Assembly (NCBI RefSeq): GCF_016920785.2
Contig: NW_024609857.1
Span: 129,573,094-129,637,093, forward strand
Reading direction: 5' to 3'
DNA length: 64,000 bases
From: Ixodes scapularis
Taxonomy: Eukaryota; Arthropoda; Arachnida; Ixodida; Ixodidae
A program made the position numbers and the translations under genes. Each line of letters starts with the position of its first letter. Position 1 is the stretch's first letter. The notes beneath the pieces were generated by a model. That model worked only from the letters and a program-made list of their open reading frames with translations. It made no database searches and was not told the origin of the DNA. Shown piece after piece: positions 35,001 to 39,646 of the stretch.

Positions 35001-36382
35001 AGGTGTTTTTAGGCAAACGATTTAGCGTTGACTTTATAACTTCTGGCGCCCTCTCCCGTTGCTCGCAGTTAGCAGACATCCGATTGCTTTGTCTGGTCGC
35101 TGTGTCAATGAGGAGATCGTGCCACAAGTTACGGTCATCGCTAACTCGGATTTCTGCAAACCTGTCCGCCGTTGGCTTTGGCAGTTTGTTGCTTTCAATT
35201 CATGGGAAGAGTACATGCTTCAACATTTTACAAGGTAAAATAAATTTTGTAAGTTCTCTTTTCATGAAAGTTCGAAATTTACATGTCAAGGCGCTTGTTC
35301 TTCAGACTCTTTTTTTTTCCGCGTAGGAAACACTGTAGCCATCCTACACCTGCACACGATAGCCCTTCATTCCGAACAGGTAACGAACGGATACTCACTT
35401 GGAACGTAAGCTGTCTTCGCCATAACAAGTGTTCCTCCTGCAAACACCAGAGCGAATGCTGCGGCCATATTTTCAATTGTGTTGCGGATGTGCGCGCATA
35501 CTCTCGAGCCAGGCTTCACGCCATGTTCTTGAAACCCCACAGCGTACCTTCGTATCTTTGTCAACAACTCCCTAGCGGAAATGCTCTGCTGGGAATCAAT
35601 CTGAAAAAAAGAAAAGAATCAGGAATAGAGCGAGTTCTGGCATATAGGTAATGCGCAAGCCGTTCCAAGTCCAGTTATTTGGACTTGGATGGAAACTATA
35701 GTGCCTGTCGACGTCAGCCTGCTCAGAGGGAGGCTTACATTTTAATTCTTCATTGAGCATGTTTAACGAAAGTTTGCTTTGCGCAGGCTCTACCTTTGAG
35801 CTCGATGCCTTTTCTTTGGTTCGGATGACTTACTAATGGAATACTCAATGAGCTGGTCTTCTTCCAATGGGCCGACCGATATTCTCTAGTTAGTTTACAA
35901 TCAAAATTTACCAGTTAGCTTGACGGCATGAGCTTTCGCGTGAACTCATGACTATGGTATAACAATTGCTATCTTCCTATTAACTCCTACAATTCACTCA
36001 GTTGCAAACGTAGTATAATGAACGTTCCTACCTATTGTGTAAACGATAGAGCATTAGACAACATATAGCAATGTTTATTAAATTCAACATAAATCAGCAT
36101 TTTATAACACCCTCCATTTTCTTAAGAAAAGTGACGTTCGTGTTGCCTTTACTTCTAATATTTTAAGTATGTTTTAATATAACGTCAATTTGCATCGGTC
36201 GCCTTATTTATTCACGTGTACGGGTACAACTTCACTGTCACTCTGTCGCGTATACTTACAGCAATTATTTTGGTTGACCATTTCATCAAGCATTCCTGGA
36301 GCATTTGCGAAGTGTGACAGTCTCCGACATCAAAGTCAGGAAGTGGCGAATGTATCACACGTCCTCGAACACAAGCTTTCAT
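1735..36382 (-). CDS. AMP-dependent acyl-CoA synthetase (luciferase/4CL superfamily), 7 exons, 3' end outside window
   Basis: Enzymes of this superfamily activate a carboxylate with ATP to an acyl-adenylate and transfer it to CoA; the substrate here cannot be read. Joining seven minus-strand exons by AG/GT sites gives about 411 residues. I see the ATP-binding loop YTSGTTGLPK at residues 185-194, the substrate/AMP motif YGMTETTG at 326-333 and GWFRTGD at 402-408, in the family's order and spacing. Usual family length is about 540, so the hinge and C-terminal lid domain, including any peroxisomal tail, lie left of the window. Phases agree at all six junctions and no exon has an internal stop, so the gene is probably functional. 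Introns are about 659, 629, 6875, 2656, 600 and 21996 bp and are full of transposons. Whether the product works in peroxisome or cytosol, and on which fatty or aromatic acid, is unknown. Confidence 0.88.
2588..2823. mobile_element. Tc1/mariner-like MITE in a palindromic target
   Basis: The ends are inverted repeats of about 36 bp beginning CAGTG (CAGTGCGCCTCAAACTTAAC at the left, a close complement at the right) and each end abuts a TA. CAGTG ends with a TA duplication are typical of Tc1/mariner. The 236-bp interior has no ORF, so this is a non-autonomous copy. The flanks outside the TAs are exact complements (GACACATG and CATGTGTC). Confidence 0.75.
3036..4070 (+). repeat. Left long inverted terminal repeat
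   Basis: This AT-rich arm has runs of T and A and no coding signal. It pairs over its length with the right arm, interrupted by small indels and point differences, so the two arms have been diverging for some time. Confidence 0.65.
5008..5040. repeat. CA-rich microsatellite
   Basis: This is an imperfect (CA)n tract interrupted by CT, AGG and CG, with no other signal around it. Confidence 0.8.
5714..6600 (-). pseudogene. Decayed DDE-transposase-like gene of the long-TIR element
   Basis: Two minus-strand blocks in different frames read as one protein. The upstream block (about 6600-6285) has QWVPKHFMTRSLREAYGVY, a GLTKFISLR segment and a cysteine pair (CGCTYF). The downstream block (about 6090-5714) has DFAKKWTVVLADEAQAYHW and then SYATISDDLTHDSAHA. 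From memory, the order 'GF.KF..LRP', 'DFaen......De.Q..HW' and 'ISD.l.HD' recurs in large uncharacterised families of cnidarian and arthropod proteins with a DDE-like layout. The third acidic block was not found. A stop and frame changes between the blocks, or unrecognised introns, make this copy inactive. Assignment as the element's transposase is inference from position. Confidence 0.5.
7070..8068 (-). repeat. Right long inverted terminal repeat
   Basis: This is the complement of the left arm. The match runs from the CTGACAAA..ATTTGATTC block next to the interior out to the TGCTCAGA block at the tip. Confidence 0.65.
8270..9240 (-). pseudogene. Penelope-like element relic: RT C-terminus, linker and GIY-YIG remains
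   Basis: Reading on the minus strand, the thumb region is recognisable: NSINFFDVNVKK, TELYRKPADKY, then YHPRCQKKNNIPYSQFLRL and RRICSEEF. That 'RKP.D....SYHP....IPYSQ..R..RIC' order is typical of Penelope-like reverse transcriptases. Downstream come a Cys-rich linker (CGGCSLCHKTPCQLC) and a weak GIY-YIG-like strand (MIYIITCALC), with stops. It is inactive and 5' truncated. Confidence 0.72.
9283..9965. repeat. Degenerate ~73-bp satellite (9-10 units)
   Basis: The block GGGCCAAAATCGCC or a close variant recurs at about 9386, 9460, 9531, 9604, 9676, 9749, 9821 and 9898, giving spacings of 71-77 bp. Alternate units share different tails ('ggcttcact' versus 'ggcttacta'), hinting at a dimer of about 146 bp. 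Every unit is rich in TTGGC and GCCAAA half sites. It is non-coding and lies in intron 6. Confidence 0.85.
10197..10516. mobile_element. MITE with GGCGnnTTCACACCG inverted ends
   Basis: The left end GGCGCGTTCACACCGGCGA pairs with the right end CGGTGTGAATCCGCC, and partial pairing continues inward through TCGCGC and CATCGC blocks. The interior is about 320 bp without a convincing ORF. The target duplication is unclear, so I do not assign a superfamily. Confidence 0.6.
10520..11690. other. Unassigned intronic stretch
   Basis: No protein or repeat was recognised. The right part (11400-11600) is dominated by T-rich runs that open a long spurious reading frame into the Penelope-like element beyond it. 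Confidence 0.4.
11690..13612 (+). pseudogene. Penelope-like element: reverse transcriptase + GIY-YIG endonuclease
   Basis: The first frame (to 12996) holds a nearly full reverse transcriptase: ADKGKGTVVLDRDDY, then PKMYGLPKIHKPG, SFDVISLFTNVP, a CPMGSPVS block and the catalytic YRRYVDDTF. A frameshift near 12970 leads into 13031-13441, which carries the arginine-rich linker and a GIY-YIG nuclease domain (VIYQVQCKECDASCIGET). The second motif Tyr is replaced by Cys. An in-frame TGA at 13439 precedes the C-terminal tail ending near 13612. PLEs copy themselves by target-primed reverse transcription using this nuclease. Frameshift, stop and the altered YIG motif make the copy inactive. The real start is near 11690; the T-rich N-terminal 50 residues of the open frame are not part of it. 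Confidence 0.88.
13653..13683 (+). ncRNA. Hammerhead-ribozyme-like core at PLE 3' end
   Basis: CTGAAGA is followed, after one extra T, by a perfect 7-bp hairpin (GCCTCCC-GCAT-GGGAGGC) and then GAAAC. CUGANGA, stem II and GAAA make up the hammerhead catalytic core, and minimal hammerheads are known from Penelope-like elements. I do not see convincing stem I pairing or a clear cleavage triplet, and the extra T would bulge stem II. It is probably a relic. Confidence 0.45.
13706..13945 (+). pseudogene. C-terminal fragment of a second Penelope-type nuclease
   Basis: The open frame ends CERVGTEIIEAYRMATSPKN, then TTPSISLSRKEIIFLRP. It resembles the C-terminal end of GIY-YIG ORFs in PLEs ('E..EAy.I....cIs.PSI.Ls.kE..fL'). 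The sequence differs from the tail of the adjacent element, so it comes from another family. No catalytic residues remain. Confidence 0.5.
13950..15170. other. Unassigned intronic stretch before the satellite
   Basis: Several short ORFs overlap on both strands but none resembles a known protein. I see no inverted or tandem repeat until the 104-bp satellite family begins, in degraded form, near 15170. Confidence 0.4.
15221..18961. repeat. 104-bp satellite, 36 units, dimeric higher-order array
   Basis: The block GCCAAAC occurs at 15221, 15325, 15429, 15533 and onward to 18861, exactly 35 intervals of 104 bp with no net indel. Two monomer types alternate: A (CAGAGAAACGCCAAACCTTGG) and B (CCGAGAAAAGCCAAACTTTGG, written here without its first base), giving a 208-bp repeat. 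A rarer variant with CCCAAATTCCG starts at about 17635, 18051 and 18675, offsets of 416 and 624 bp, both multiples of 208. Edge units are the most diverged. Each monomer is stop-interrupted and non-coding. Confidence 0.95.
19283..19300. repeat. (GA)n microsatellite
   Basis: A short GA dinucleotide run immediately precedes the Penelope-like relic on the opposite strand. Confidence 0.85.
19300..19880 (-). pseudogene. Penelope-like element relic: RT N-terminal half
   Basis: On the minus strand I read DKGGGVVVMNKTDYMREAL, NPNFYIRLPGDP and, further along in other frames, LLITIDVNSLYTNIPNNEG. The last is the first catalytic-Asp region of a PLE reverse transcriptase. Stops and frame changes separate the blocks. 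It is probably a different family from the plus-strand PLE at 11.7 kb. Confidence 0.7.
20740..20788. repeat. (ATTG)n tract at a LINE-like 3' tail
   Basis: About ten TTGA units follow GAAATAAACATCG. A polyadenylation-like AATAAA followed by a simple repeat suggests the 3' end of a short non-LTR retrotransposon copy. Confidence 0.6.
20912..21850. mobile_element. Inverted-end element filled with minisatellites
   Basis: The ends TTAGAGCGCAGCTCTTAGG and CCTAAAGAGCTGCGCTCTAA are inverted copies. Between them come four different tandem arrays in order: GGCGTC units (20946-20993), about 9-bp GAGGGTTAC units (20999-21450), TGACGTCA palindromes (21483-21680) and GGTCACGTGACC palindromes to about 21790. 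It is nested in the hAT-type element. The repeats open long spurious frames on both strands, but nothing there is a protein. Confidence 0.75.
21483..21790. promoter_or_regulatory. Cluster of TGACGTCA and CACGTG palindromes
   Basis: I count eight exact TGACGTCA sites (the CRE/ATF consensus) and seven CACGTG sites (the E-box consensus), mostly as extended palindromes such as GGTCACGTGACC. They could bind bZIP or bHLH factors; any function here is inference. Confidence 0.5.
21975..22608. mobile_element. Nested element with AAAGTAC-rich subterminal repeats
   Basis: CAGTGTTGCGTAAAGTAC at the left pairs loosely with the complement of GTACTTTAGGTGCCAGTA at the right, and both subterminal regions are dense in AAGTACTT. 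It looks like a small non-autonomous hAT-like copy. The target duplication is not clear. Confidence 0.4.
22981..23012 (+). repeat. G32 homopolymer
   Basis: A run of 32 G is followed by C-rich runs near 23061-23073. It can form G-quadruplexes and its length is likely to be unreliable in assembly. Confidence 0.9.
23352..23889. other. Intron 6 remainder next to exon 6
   Basis: Between the hAT-type element and the synthetase exon 6 donor I recognise no gene or repeat. Confidence 0.5.
23890..24162 (-). CDS. Acyl-CoA synthetase exon 6, with AMP/substrate motif
   Basis: The exon is 91 codons, in phase 0 at both ends, with acceptor CTACAG and donor GTACGT. It contains KIVVAGTSLSKSLGTE, then FVNLYGMTETTGIVSN and GNVGFPSAGSKVK. 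Together these make up the adenine-binding and 'YG.TE' part of the active site. It is the longest visible exon, and intron 6 after it is 22 kb. Confidence 0.93.
24763..24931 (-). CDS. Acyl-CoA synthetase exon 5
   Basis: The exon follows TGTTGCAG and ends at GTAAGG. Its single leading base completes a Gln codon with exon 4. It encodes FTEDDVVLAWNPFTHISGF and then VVSMCQGARIIV, matching the family's 'P.fH..G' substrate-tunnel region with Thr-His present. It ends KYH in phase 0. Confidence 0.9.
25540..25745 (+). mobile_element. tRNA-derived SINE, copy 1
   Basis: A partial tRNA-like head (GAGAGGTCCCTGGTTCGATATC, B box GGTTCGATATC) is followed by a body containing CGGTCGCGCACCAG and a CCCTTCTCCAGGGACTATTATC block. 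The same body occurs in the copies at 25793 and 37190. It lies in intron 4 of the synthetase, on the opposite strand. Confidence 0.75.
25793..25985 (+). mobile_element. tRNA-derived SINE, copy 2 with full tRNA-like head
   Basis: The head reads TTAGCTCATTCGGTAGAGCG (A box) and, 22 bp later, GTCCCTCGTTCGATAGC (B box), an RNA polymerase III internal promoter of tRNA type. The body with GTGCACCAGTCCC and ATTCTCCAGGGGATATTATC aligns to copy 1. Confidence 0.75.
25990..27580. other. Intron 4 sequence, unassigned
   Basis: One basic ORF (26394-26627, plus) is rich in Arg/Lys runs and resembles no family I know. The rest is AT-rich without repeats I recognise. Confidence 0.4.
27588..27790 (-). CDS. 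Acyl-CoA synthetase exon 4, with ATP-binding loop
   Basis: The exon encodes 67 residues plus two bases and carries the superfamily signature LYTSGTTGLPKAVEISH. The donor is GTACGT. The acceptor I use (after TCTTCGCAG) is the only nearby one in phase with exon 3. A stronger-looking acceptor about 60 bp upstream (TTGCTTCTAG) would break the frame with exon 3, so the first residues are slightly uncertain. Confidence 0.88.
28787..28945. mobile_element. Small TIR element, family with GAGCCAATCC (copy 1)
   Basis: GAACCGTAC at the left and GGTACGGTCC at the right are inverted. The interior (GGAGCCAATCCAAAGCC, then GTTTCACGTGACC and GTAGTCACGTGGTCC) aligns to the element at 31706. No ORF. Confidence 0.55.
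29283..30613. mobile_element. 1.3-kb fold-back element with ~650-bp arms
   Basis: Bases 29283-29948 and 29985-30613 are inverted copies joined by a loop of a few dozen bases; the inner stem is CGCTTGCATGCGGTTTAT against ATAAACCGCATGTAAGCG. Each arm runs from a promoter-like CpG-rich region through a T-rich stretch, a short ATG reading frame and a GTAAG splice-donor-like site into GCGAC-rich inner repeats. The arms differ by many point changes, so the duplication is old. Confidence 0.75.
30353..30409 (-). CDS. Possible 19-residue first exon inside the fold-back arm
   Basis: ATG is followed by MESDSEWVDDARLWGFNDH and then GTAAGT, a strong donor. The opposite arm (29489 onward, plus) has the same exon with a TGA after MESDSEWIDDTRL. 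This looks like the 5' end of a gene carried by the element's ancestor. The downstream exons are absent and I do not recognise the protein. Confidence 0.4.
30960..31278 (+). pseudogene. hAT transposase C-terminal (dimerisation) fragment
   Basis: The frame contains WWQGVFFNQPMSPLAPRVL, then QIPPSVACERNWSESGNVH and KLRSRLAGYRVQKRVNV. The order 'L...A...L.iP.ssa.sER.ws..g.ih.k.r..L....v..lv' defines the hAT C-terminal dimerisation domain. It ends at TGA 31276 with an AATAAA near 31424. The N-terminal catalytic part is absent and the region upstream of about 30960 is not transposase-like. Confidence 0.75.
31706..31908. mobile_element. Small TIR element, GAGCCAATCC family (copy 2)
   Basis: The ends CATACTCCG and CGGAGTATA are inverted and the similarity continues inward through ACGTnnnnnCGCAGCGGA to GCGAG, about 44 bp with mismatches. 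The interior matches copy 1 at 28.8 kb. No ORF. Confidence 0.65.
31915..32043. mobile_element. 129-bp palindromic MITE (TTTTAGTAGATCG family, copy 1)
   Basis: TTTTAGTAGATCGTTCCGAT at the left end pairs with ATCGGAACGATCTACTAAAA at the right. The inner part has a second nested set of CCGATA repeats. A second copy with the same ends is at 50923. It is too small to code. Confidence 0.85.
32050..32750. other. Unassigned intronic stretch
   Basis: Short ORFs only and no recognised repeat. Part of synthetase intron 3. Confidence 0.4.
32752..33147 (-). CDS. Uncharacterised 131-residue ORF
   Basis: The ORF starts MAEPEHPINFSFAVNCLL and has a clustered charged stretch (QAEPEDEHK). The CpG-rich sequence and CACGTGACC upstream resemble the 5' ends of transposon genes in this window. 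I do not recognise a family, and no ribosome or splice evidence supports it. It could be a first exon or a chance frame. Confidence 0.2.
   Translation of the reverse strand: MAEPEHPINFSFAVNCLLAEKGSRGKQIIQAEPEDEHKSCVFVPTLTRWKDFPLERHQIRMSPTEHLDPSPKPSVLRRVHWTRDHAECRRSTRFQFVSSLDLTAMTSIVFRIGFDYSLGGVCTIGTSRLTF
33150..34045. other. Intron 3 sequence, nothing identified
   Basis: AT-rich sequence with no ORF of note and no repeat I recognise. Confidence 0.45.
34050..34237 (+). mobile_element. LINE 3' end (5'-truncated)
   Basis: A poly-C/T stretch is followed by TTGGGCCTTCGATGGCTTG, GTATCCTCTAAATAAAATA and an A-rich tail. This layout resembles 3' termini of non-LTR retrotransposons; only the 3' UTR remains. 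Confidence 0.5.
34666..34769 (-). CDS. Acyl-CoA synthetase exon 3
   Basis: This short exon of 104 nt enters in phase 1 and leaves in phase 0 (AG acceptor, GTGAGT donor). It encodes EVIYVLRDSACDYILTDKE and then the APKLLQ helix, the usual 'el.y.l.ds.ak.ilTd' stretch of the N-terminal domain. Confidence 0.87.
35399..35600 (-). CDS. Acyl-CoA synthetase exon 2
   Basis: The exon follows a clear polypyrimidine tract and AG, and ends at GTGAGT in phase 1. It encodes about 67 residues including ELLTKIRRYAVGF, then GVKPGSRVCAHIRNT and ALVFAGGTLVMAK. These correspond to the family's 'TY.EL...R..A..L...G..pGD.V' segment and the following small-residue helix. Confidence 0.9.
36260..36382 (-). CDS. Acyl-CoA synthetase exon 1 (start codon)
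   Basis: The exon encodes 41 residues from the ATG, beginning MKACVRGRVIHSPLPDFDV. A short leader of the form 'RVIHSPLPDFDV' before the first helix resembles arthropod members of the family. The donor is GTAAGT in phase 0. No signal peptide or membrane segment is visible. I chose this ATG because the exon 2 frame joins it without a stop and it lies at the expected distance from the adenylation core. The 5' UTR, promoter and transcription start were not identified. Confidence 0.8.
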
Positions 36383-36399
36383 CCTTGAGTGATTGCTTC

Positions 36400-37160
36400 T
36401 GCGCTTCCAGAAGAGACTTCAGCGTGTGGCGCCAGGGCTGTTCCTTGCAATAGGGGCGGAATGCATTTTTTTTAATTTGTTGTCGACCCTAGCGAAAACG
36501 CTCTGTTTCGAGACGCGATGCCTTACTGCATTGCGACTCTAGGCAAATCACTTGCTCACGTAAAAAAATGAAGACATTGTTTTAACGAAAGCCTTTTAGG
36601 ATTAAAACATCCTTTTGACAGCGATTATGCTATAAAGAGACGAAGTGAACAGCGCGGGCAGCGCACCTGCTGTCGCTGTTATTCGCCCTGGGTCACAAAA
36701 CCCTCACCTTAGTTCACCTGAGCCTCCCGCAGTCGCTTCTTCAGGACCTCGATATCTGGTACTTGAGTCGGGGCTTCTATACCATGGTGTTCACCACATG
36801 GGAGAGTAGGTGCGAATGAACAAGTGGAGTGAGCCTGTAAGCGTGTTTACCTCCACTGCAGGATTGGGGCCCAACTCTAGTTAAGGGTACTTCATAAAAT
36901 AAATTCGTGAAAAAAATAGTAAATTATAGCACACAGTGAAACAGATATAGGTACACCTGTGTTAGCAAAACGGGACATAAACTGAGCAACATATACGAAT
37001 TTGGATTGTAGACGACCAGATGTTTTAAAATCCTGCTAAGCGATTAAAAAAAAAACAGTAATTTTGGCGATAATAATCGCTGGAGGAGGGGAAGAAGGGG
37101 GCAGAGGACAAACGCGTATCTCCAAGCACAACTAGGTGACTGGTCCACGACCGAAAAAAG
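36400..37160. promoter_or_regulatory. 5' flank of the synthetase gene
   Basis: This contains the presumed 5' UTR and promoter on the minus strand. I see no convincing TATA box or initiator in the orientation of the gene, and no repeat until the SINE at 37.2 kb. Confidence 0.3.
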
Positions 37161-37164
37161 CGGT

Positions 37165-37365
37165 CTGGTACTGGTACTGAACCAGGAACCTCTCCTTGTT
37201 TAGTACCAGGACAAGAAGAATTTGATTCGGTCGCGCGCCACTCACCTAGATGTGCTTGGAGATATGCGTTTGTCCTCTGTCCCCCTTGTTCCCCTCCTCC
37301 AGGGATCATTATCCTCATGCTTGTCCTGCTTGCTTGCAGCTTTGCATTAATTACATTATCAATAT
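37165..37365 (+). mobile_element. tRNA-derived SINE, copy 3
   Basis: The body aligns to the copies at 25.5-26.0 kb: GTACCAGGACAAG, TCGGTCGCGCGCCA, then CCCTTGTTCCCCTCCTCC and AGGGATCATTATCCTCATGC, ending in a GCATTAATTACATTATC tail. The A box is lost, and the upstream sequence (CCAGGAACCTCTCCTTG) is rearranged relative to copy 1. Confidence 0.7.
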
Positions 37366-37940
37366 AGTAATCTTTTTTTTTTCTGTACTTCCTTGAATAT
37401 TAACAACTTACAATGCTTAAATATTCGGGTACAAAGTTTTGTGTCAATTGACCCCGTAAGTGATGTCGTGACAATATGGCGCTGTGCTCCGAAGAAGTCA
37501 TTGATAGAACCGGTCTTTTCGACAAAGGCTTGGGGGCTTGGCGTGAGGTTTAAAAATAACGGTAATTGCGTTATTTTCGTGCGTTCTTGTTTATTCAGCA
37601 TTAATGCTTAGGGCAGGCACATACCCGTCAGAATGTGGGTATTTTGTTAACTCCTCGTTTAGCGCTCCTATCCGAAGTTTACGAGCTAATTGTTATGTGA
37701 TTCAGTTAACGGGATGGCCTATAATTACCTTATTTTCTATCATTCAGGATGCTCTTTGACGCCCTGCATTTTGCGAAACTTAGGTTCCCCGGAGATGCCA
37801 TGACCTCTTACTTTGACGATTCTAAATGTGCCAATCTAGGCAGAGACAGTAGAAGAAGCAGTACTGTTGCCATATACATGATAATTTATATTTCATGGTA
37901 CGTAGTTGATGACTCATAGAGTATGAAAGCGCCTTAGAAA
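37366..37940. other. Intergenic, nothing identified
   Basis: AT-rich sequence with a few short ORFs and no recognised similarity. Confidence 0.4.
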
Positions 37941-37944
37941 AACA

Positions 37945-38155
37945 GGGACAAGGAAGACAAGACAGCACAGAGCGCTGCTTACAACTCAAAGTTTTATTGA
38001 AAACACATTTAATTATTATACAAAATCGCCCTCCCCGCCTAAAACGCCCAATTTATTGCCGGGAATGTGCACCGACGGTGCACATTACGCAGGCTTCCTC
38101 TCCTGTCAGCCTTATATTGCACTCTTCGAATAGCTCTCTCCGGTTTGTTTCCCCG
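37945..38155 (-). mobile_element. Penelope-type 3' end
   Basis: On the minus strand an AATAAAACTTTGAGTTGTAAG block runs into CAGCGCTCTGTGCTGTC. Nearly the same block ends the PLE inserted at 60.1 kb (GTTGTAAGTAAGCGCTCTGTC). Only the 3' terminus and about 100 bp of unrecognised coding-like sequence are left. Confidence 0.5.
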
Positions 38156-38690
38156 CAGGGGGCACCTGTGAAAGCAGGTGTTTGGAGAGTGGCGTCTCCA
38201 CGGACCCCGAGCCATGCGGGTTCGCCCGCCCACGTATGGCTGTGCGTGGCTTTCCCGTGTCCGGGGAAAAGGGCATCCTGGTGGTTGAGCCGAGCCCGGG
38301 GTAGGTTTGGACCCTTCGGGGCCCCCCGGGTGAGGCAATACACCACTTCGGCCCCTGCTTCTTGTAGACGGGAGTCCTGGTAAGGCCCGGCCAGGATGAT
38401 TCAGCCTAATCGCCACTTCTACTATCCCATCTCTATTTTCATCCTTGTCTTCTCCTCCTTTTCACTCTTCTCATTTCTCTTCTTTCCTTTTCAACTCCTT
38501 TGGCGGCAAGGGCTAACCTTGGGTGGCGACAGACACCTTGTCCATAACCACTCTTGGTTATAGAGACTGGGCAGCACTAATAGAGTAACGTCTTCAGCCA
38601 AGCTATTCTTGTTATGGAGCGTTACCTATTCCCTTGTTGGGCTCGGTGGTGGGCGATGCACCACAGTTTTCGAAAACCCTCCCCCTTTAT

Positions 38691-39113
38691 ATGGGTTCCA
38701 AAGTGAAACCTTTTGATCGGCCCCCCAAAAGGGGCCGCACCGAAGCACTGAACACGATGAGACAATCTTTTGTACTGCAGAAATTCCCGAAGTTCCTTGT
38801 TATGCACTCGGAAGGTGACAAGCCACTTGGCAAACTTTCTCCCTTTCTGGTCTCCAAAGTCCTTGAGGGTGTTATTGGCGCCAATTACAATGCAAAGAAG
38901 ATGGGATCTGATGATCTCCTTGTCGAGGTCAACACAGAGCAGCAAAGTGATGCCCTTCTTAAACTCAACGTTGTCTCCGACTACAAAGTAAGCGTCAGTC
39001 CTCACCGCAAACTGAACAGTGTTCAAGGGGTCTTTTCTGAAGATGGCTTGCTTGACTCACCTGAGCGAGAGATAATTGAGGGCCTTTCTAGTCAAGGAGT
39101 TATAGATGCATGA
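38691..39113 (+). pseudogene. I-clade LINE ORF1, 5' part
   Basis: The frame starts MGSKVKPFDRPPKRGR and contains KFPKFLVMHSEGDKPLGKL, the N-terminal domain of ORF1p-like RNA-binding proteins of these elements. A TGA at 39111 lies about 50 bp before the nested LINE. The reading frame then continues in the sequence beyond that insertion. Confidence 0.75.
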
Positions 39114-39206
39114 CGGATCACTATCCGCCGTGATGGCGTGGATTGGAAGACAAAACATATAATAATAATACCTATAATAGCTTTGTTTACCATGTATAAG
39201 CATGGT

Positions 39207-39258
39207 GGGGGCTGAGGAAAAAAAGCTGTCCAAGCAGCTTGACTGGTCCTCAGCCCCC
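39207..39258 (-). ncRNA. 3'-terminal hairpin of the CR1/Jockey-group LINE
   Basis: GGGGGCTGAGGA pairs with TCCTCAGCCCCC, and inside it AAGCTG pairs with CAGCTT. The copy at 52148-52200 keeps the same two-stem layout with changed bases. Hairpins at LINE 3' ends are often the recognition site for the element's own reverse transcriptase. Confidence 0.65.
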
Positions 39259-39463
39259 CTCAGGTACATACAGTGGCGAGATAGACATTCAAAAGAACAC
39301 AAAAAATTATATAATAATACAAGGTACTTTCATCATAACAATGAACAACAGAAAACTATCAGCAATACATCAAAAAAGAATAGCACTGGCCTATAAAAGA
39401 AATCGGGAAGTTGTACACAAGAAACTGAAAACTACTCAAAATATTCTAAGATGCTTCAACATA

Positions 39464-39470
39464 ATATATA

Positions 39471-39508
<38 letters not shown>

Positions 39509-39640
39509 CACATACATACATGCATACACATACATGCATACATACACACGTATATATACATATATGCACATACACATGCACATACATACAAACACACACA
39601 CATATTATACACACGTACATACACACAGACATACACATGT
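39464..39640. repeat. TA/CATA/CACA microsatellite
   Basis: Interspersed ATAT, CATA and CACA units occupy the 3' region of the nested LINE. The long open frames on both strands here come from the repeat. Confidence 0.9.
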
Positions 39641-39646
39641 GTGGTT

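Noticed and set aside
35655..35690. Hairpin CCAAGTCC..GGACTTGG as a terminator or riboswitch
   Set aside because: An 8-bp inverted repeat in a eukaryotic intron has no support as a functional element; chance is likely.
38053..38416. Minus-strand ORFs of 97-128 residues
   Set aside because: They lie across the GC-rich 5' UTR of the plus-strand I-clade LINE, which has no stops because of its composition.
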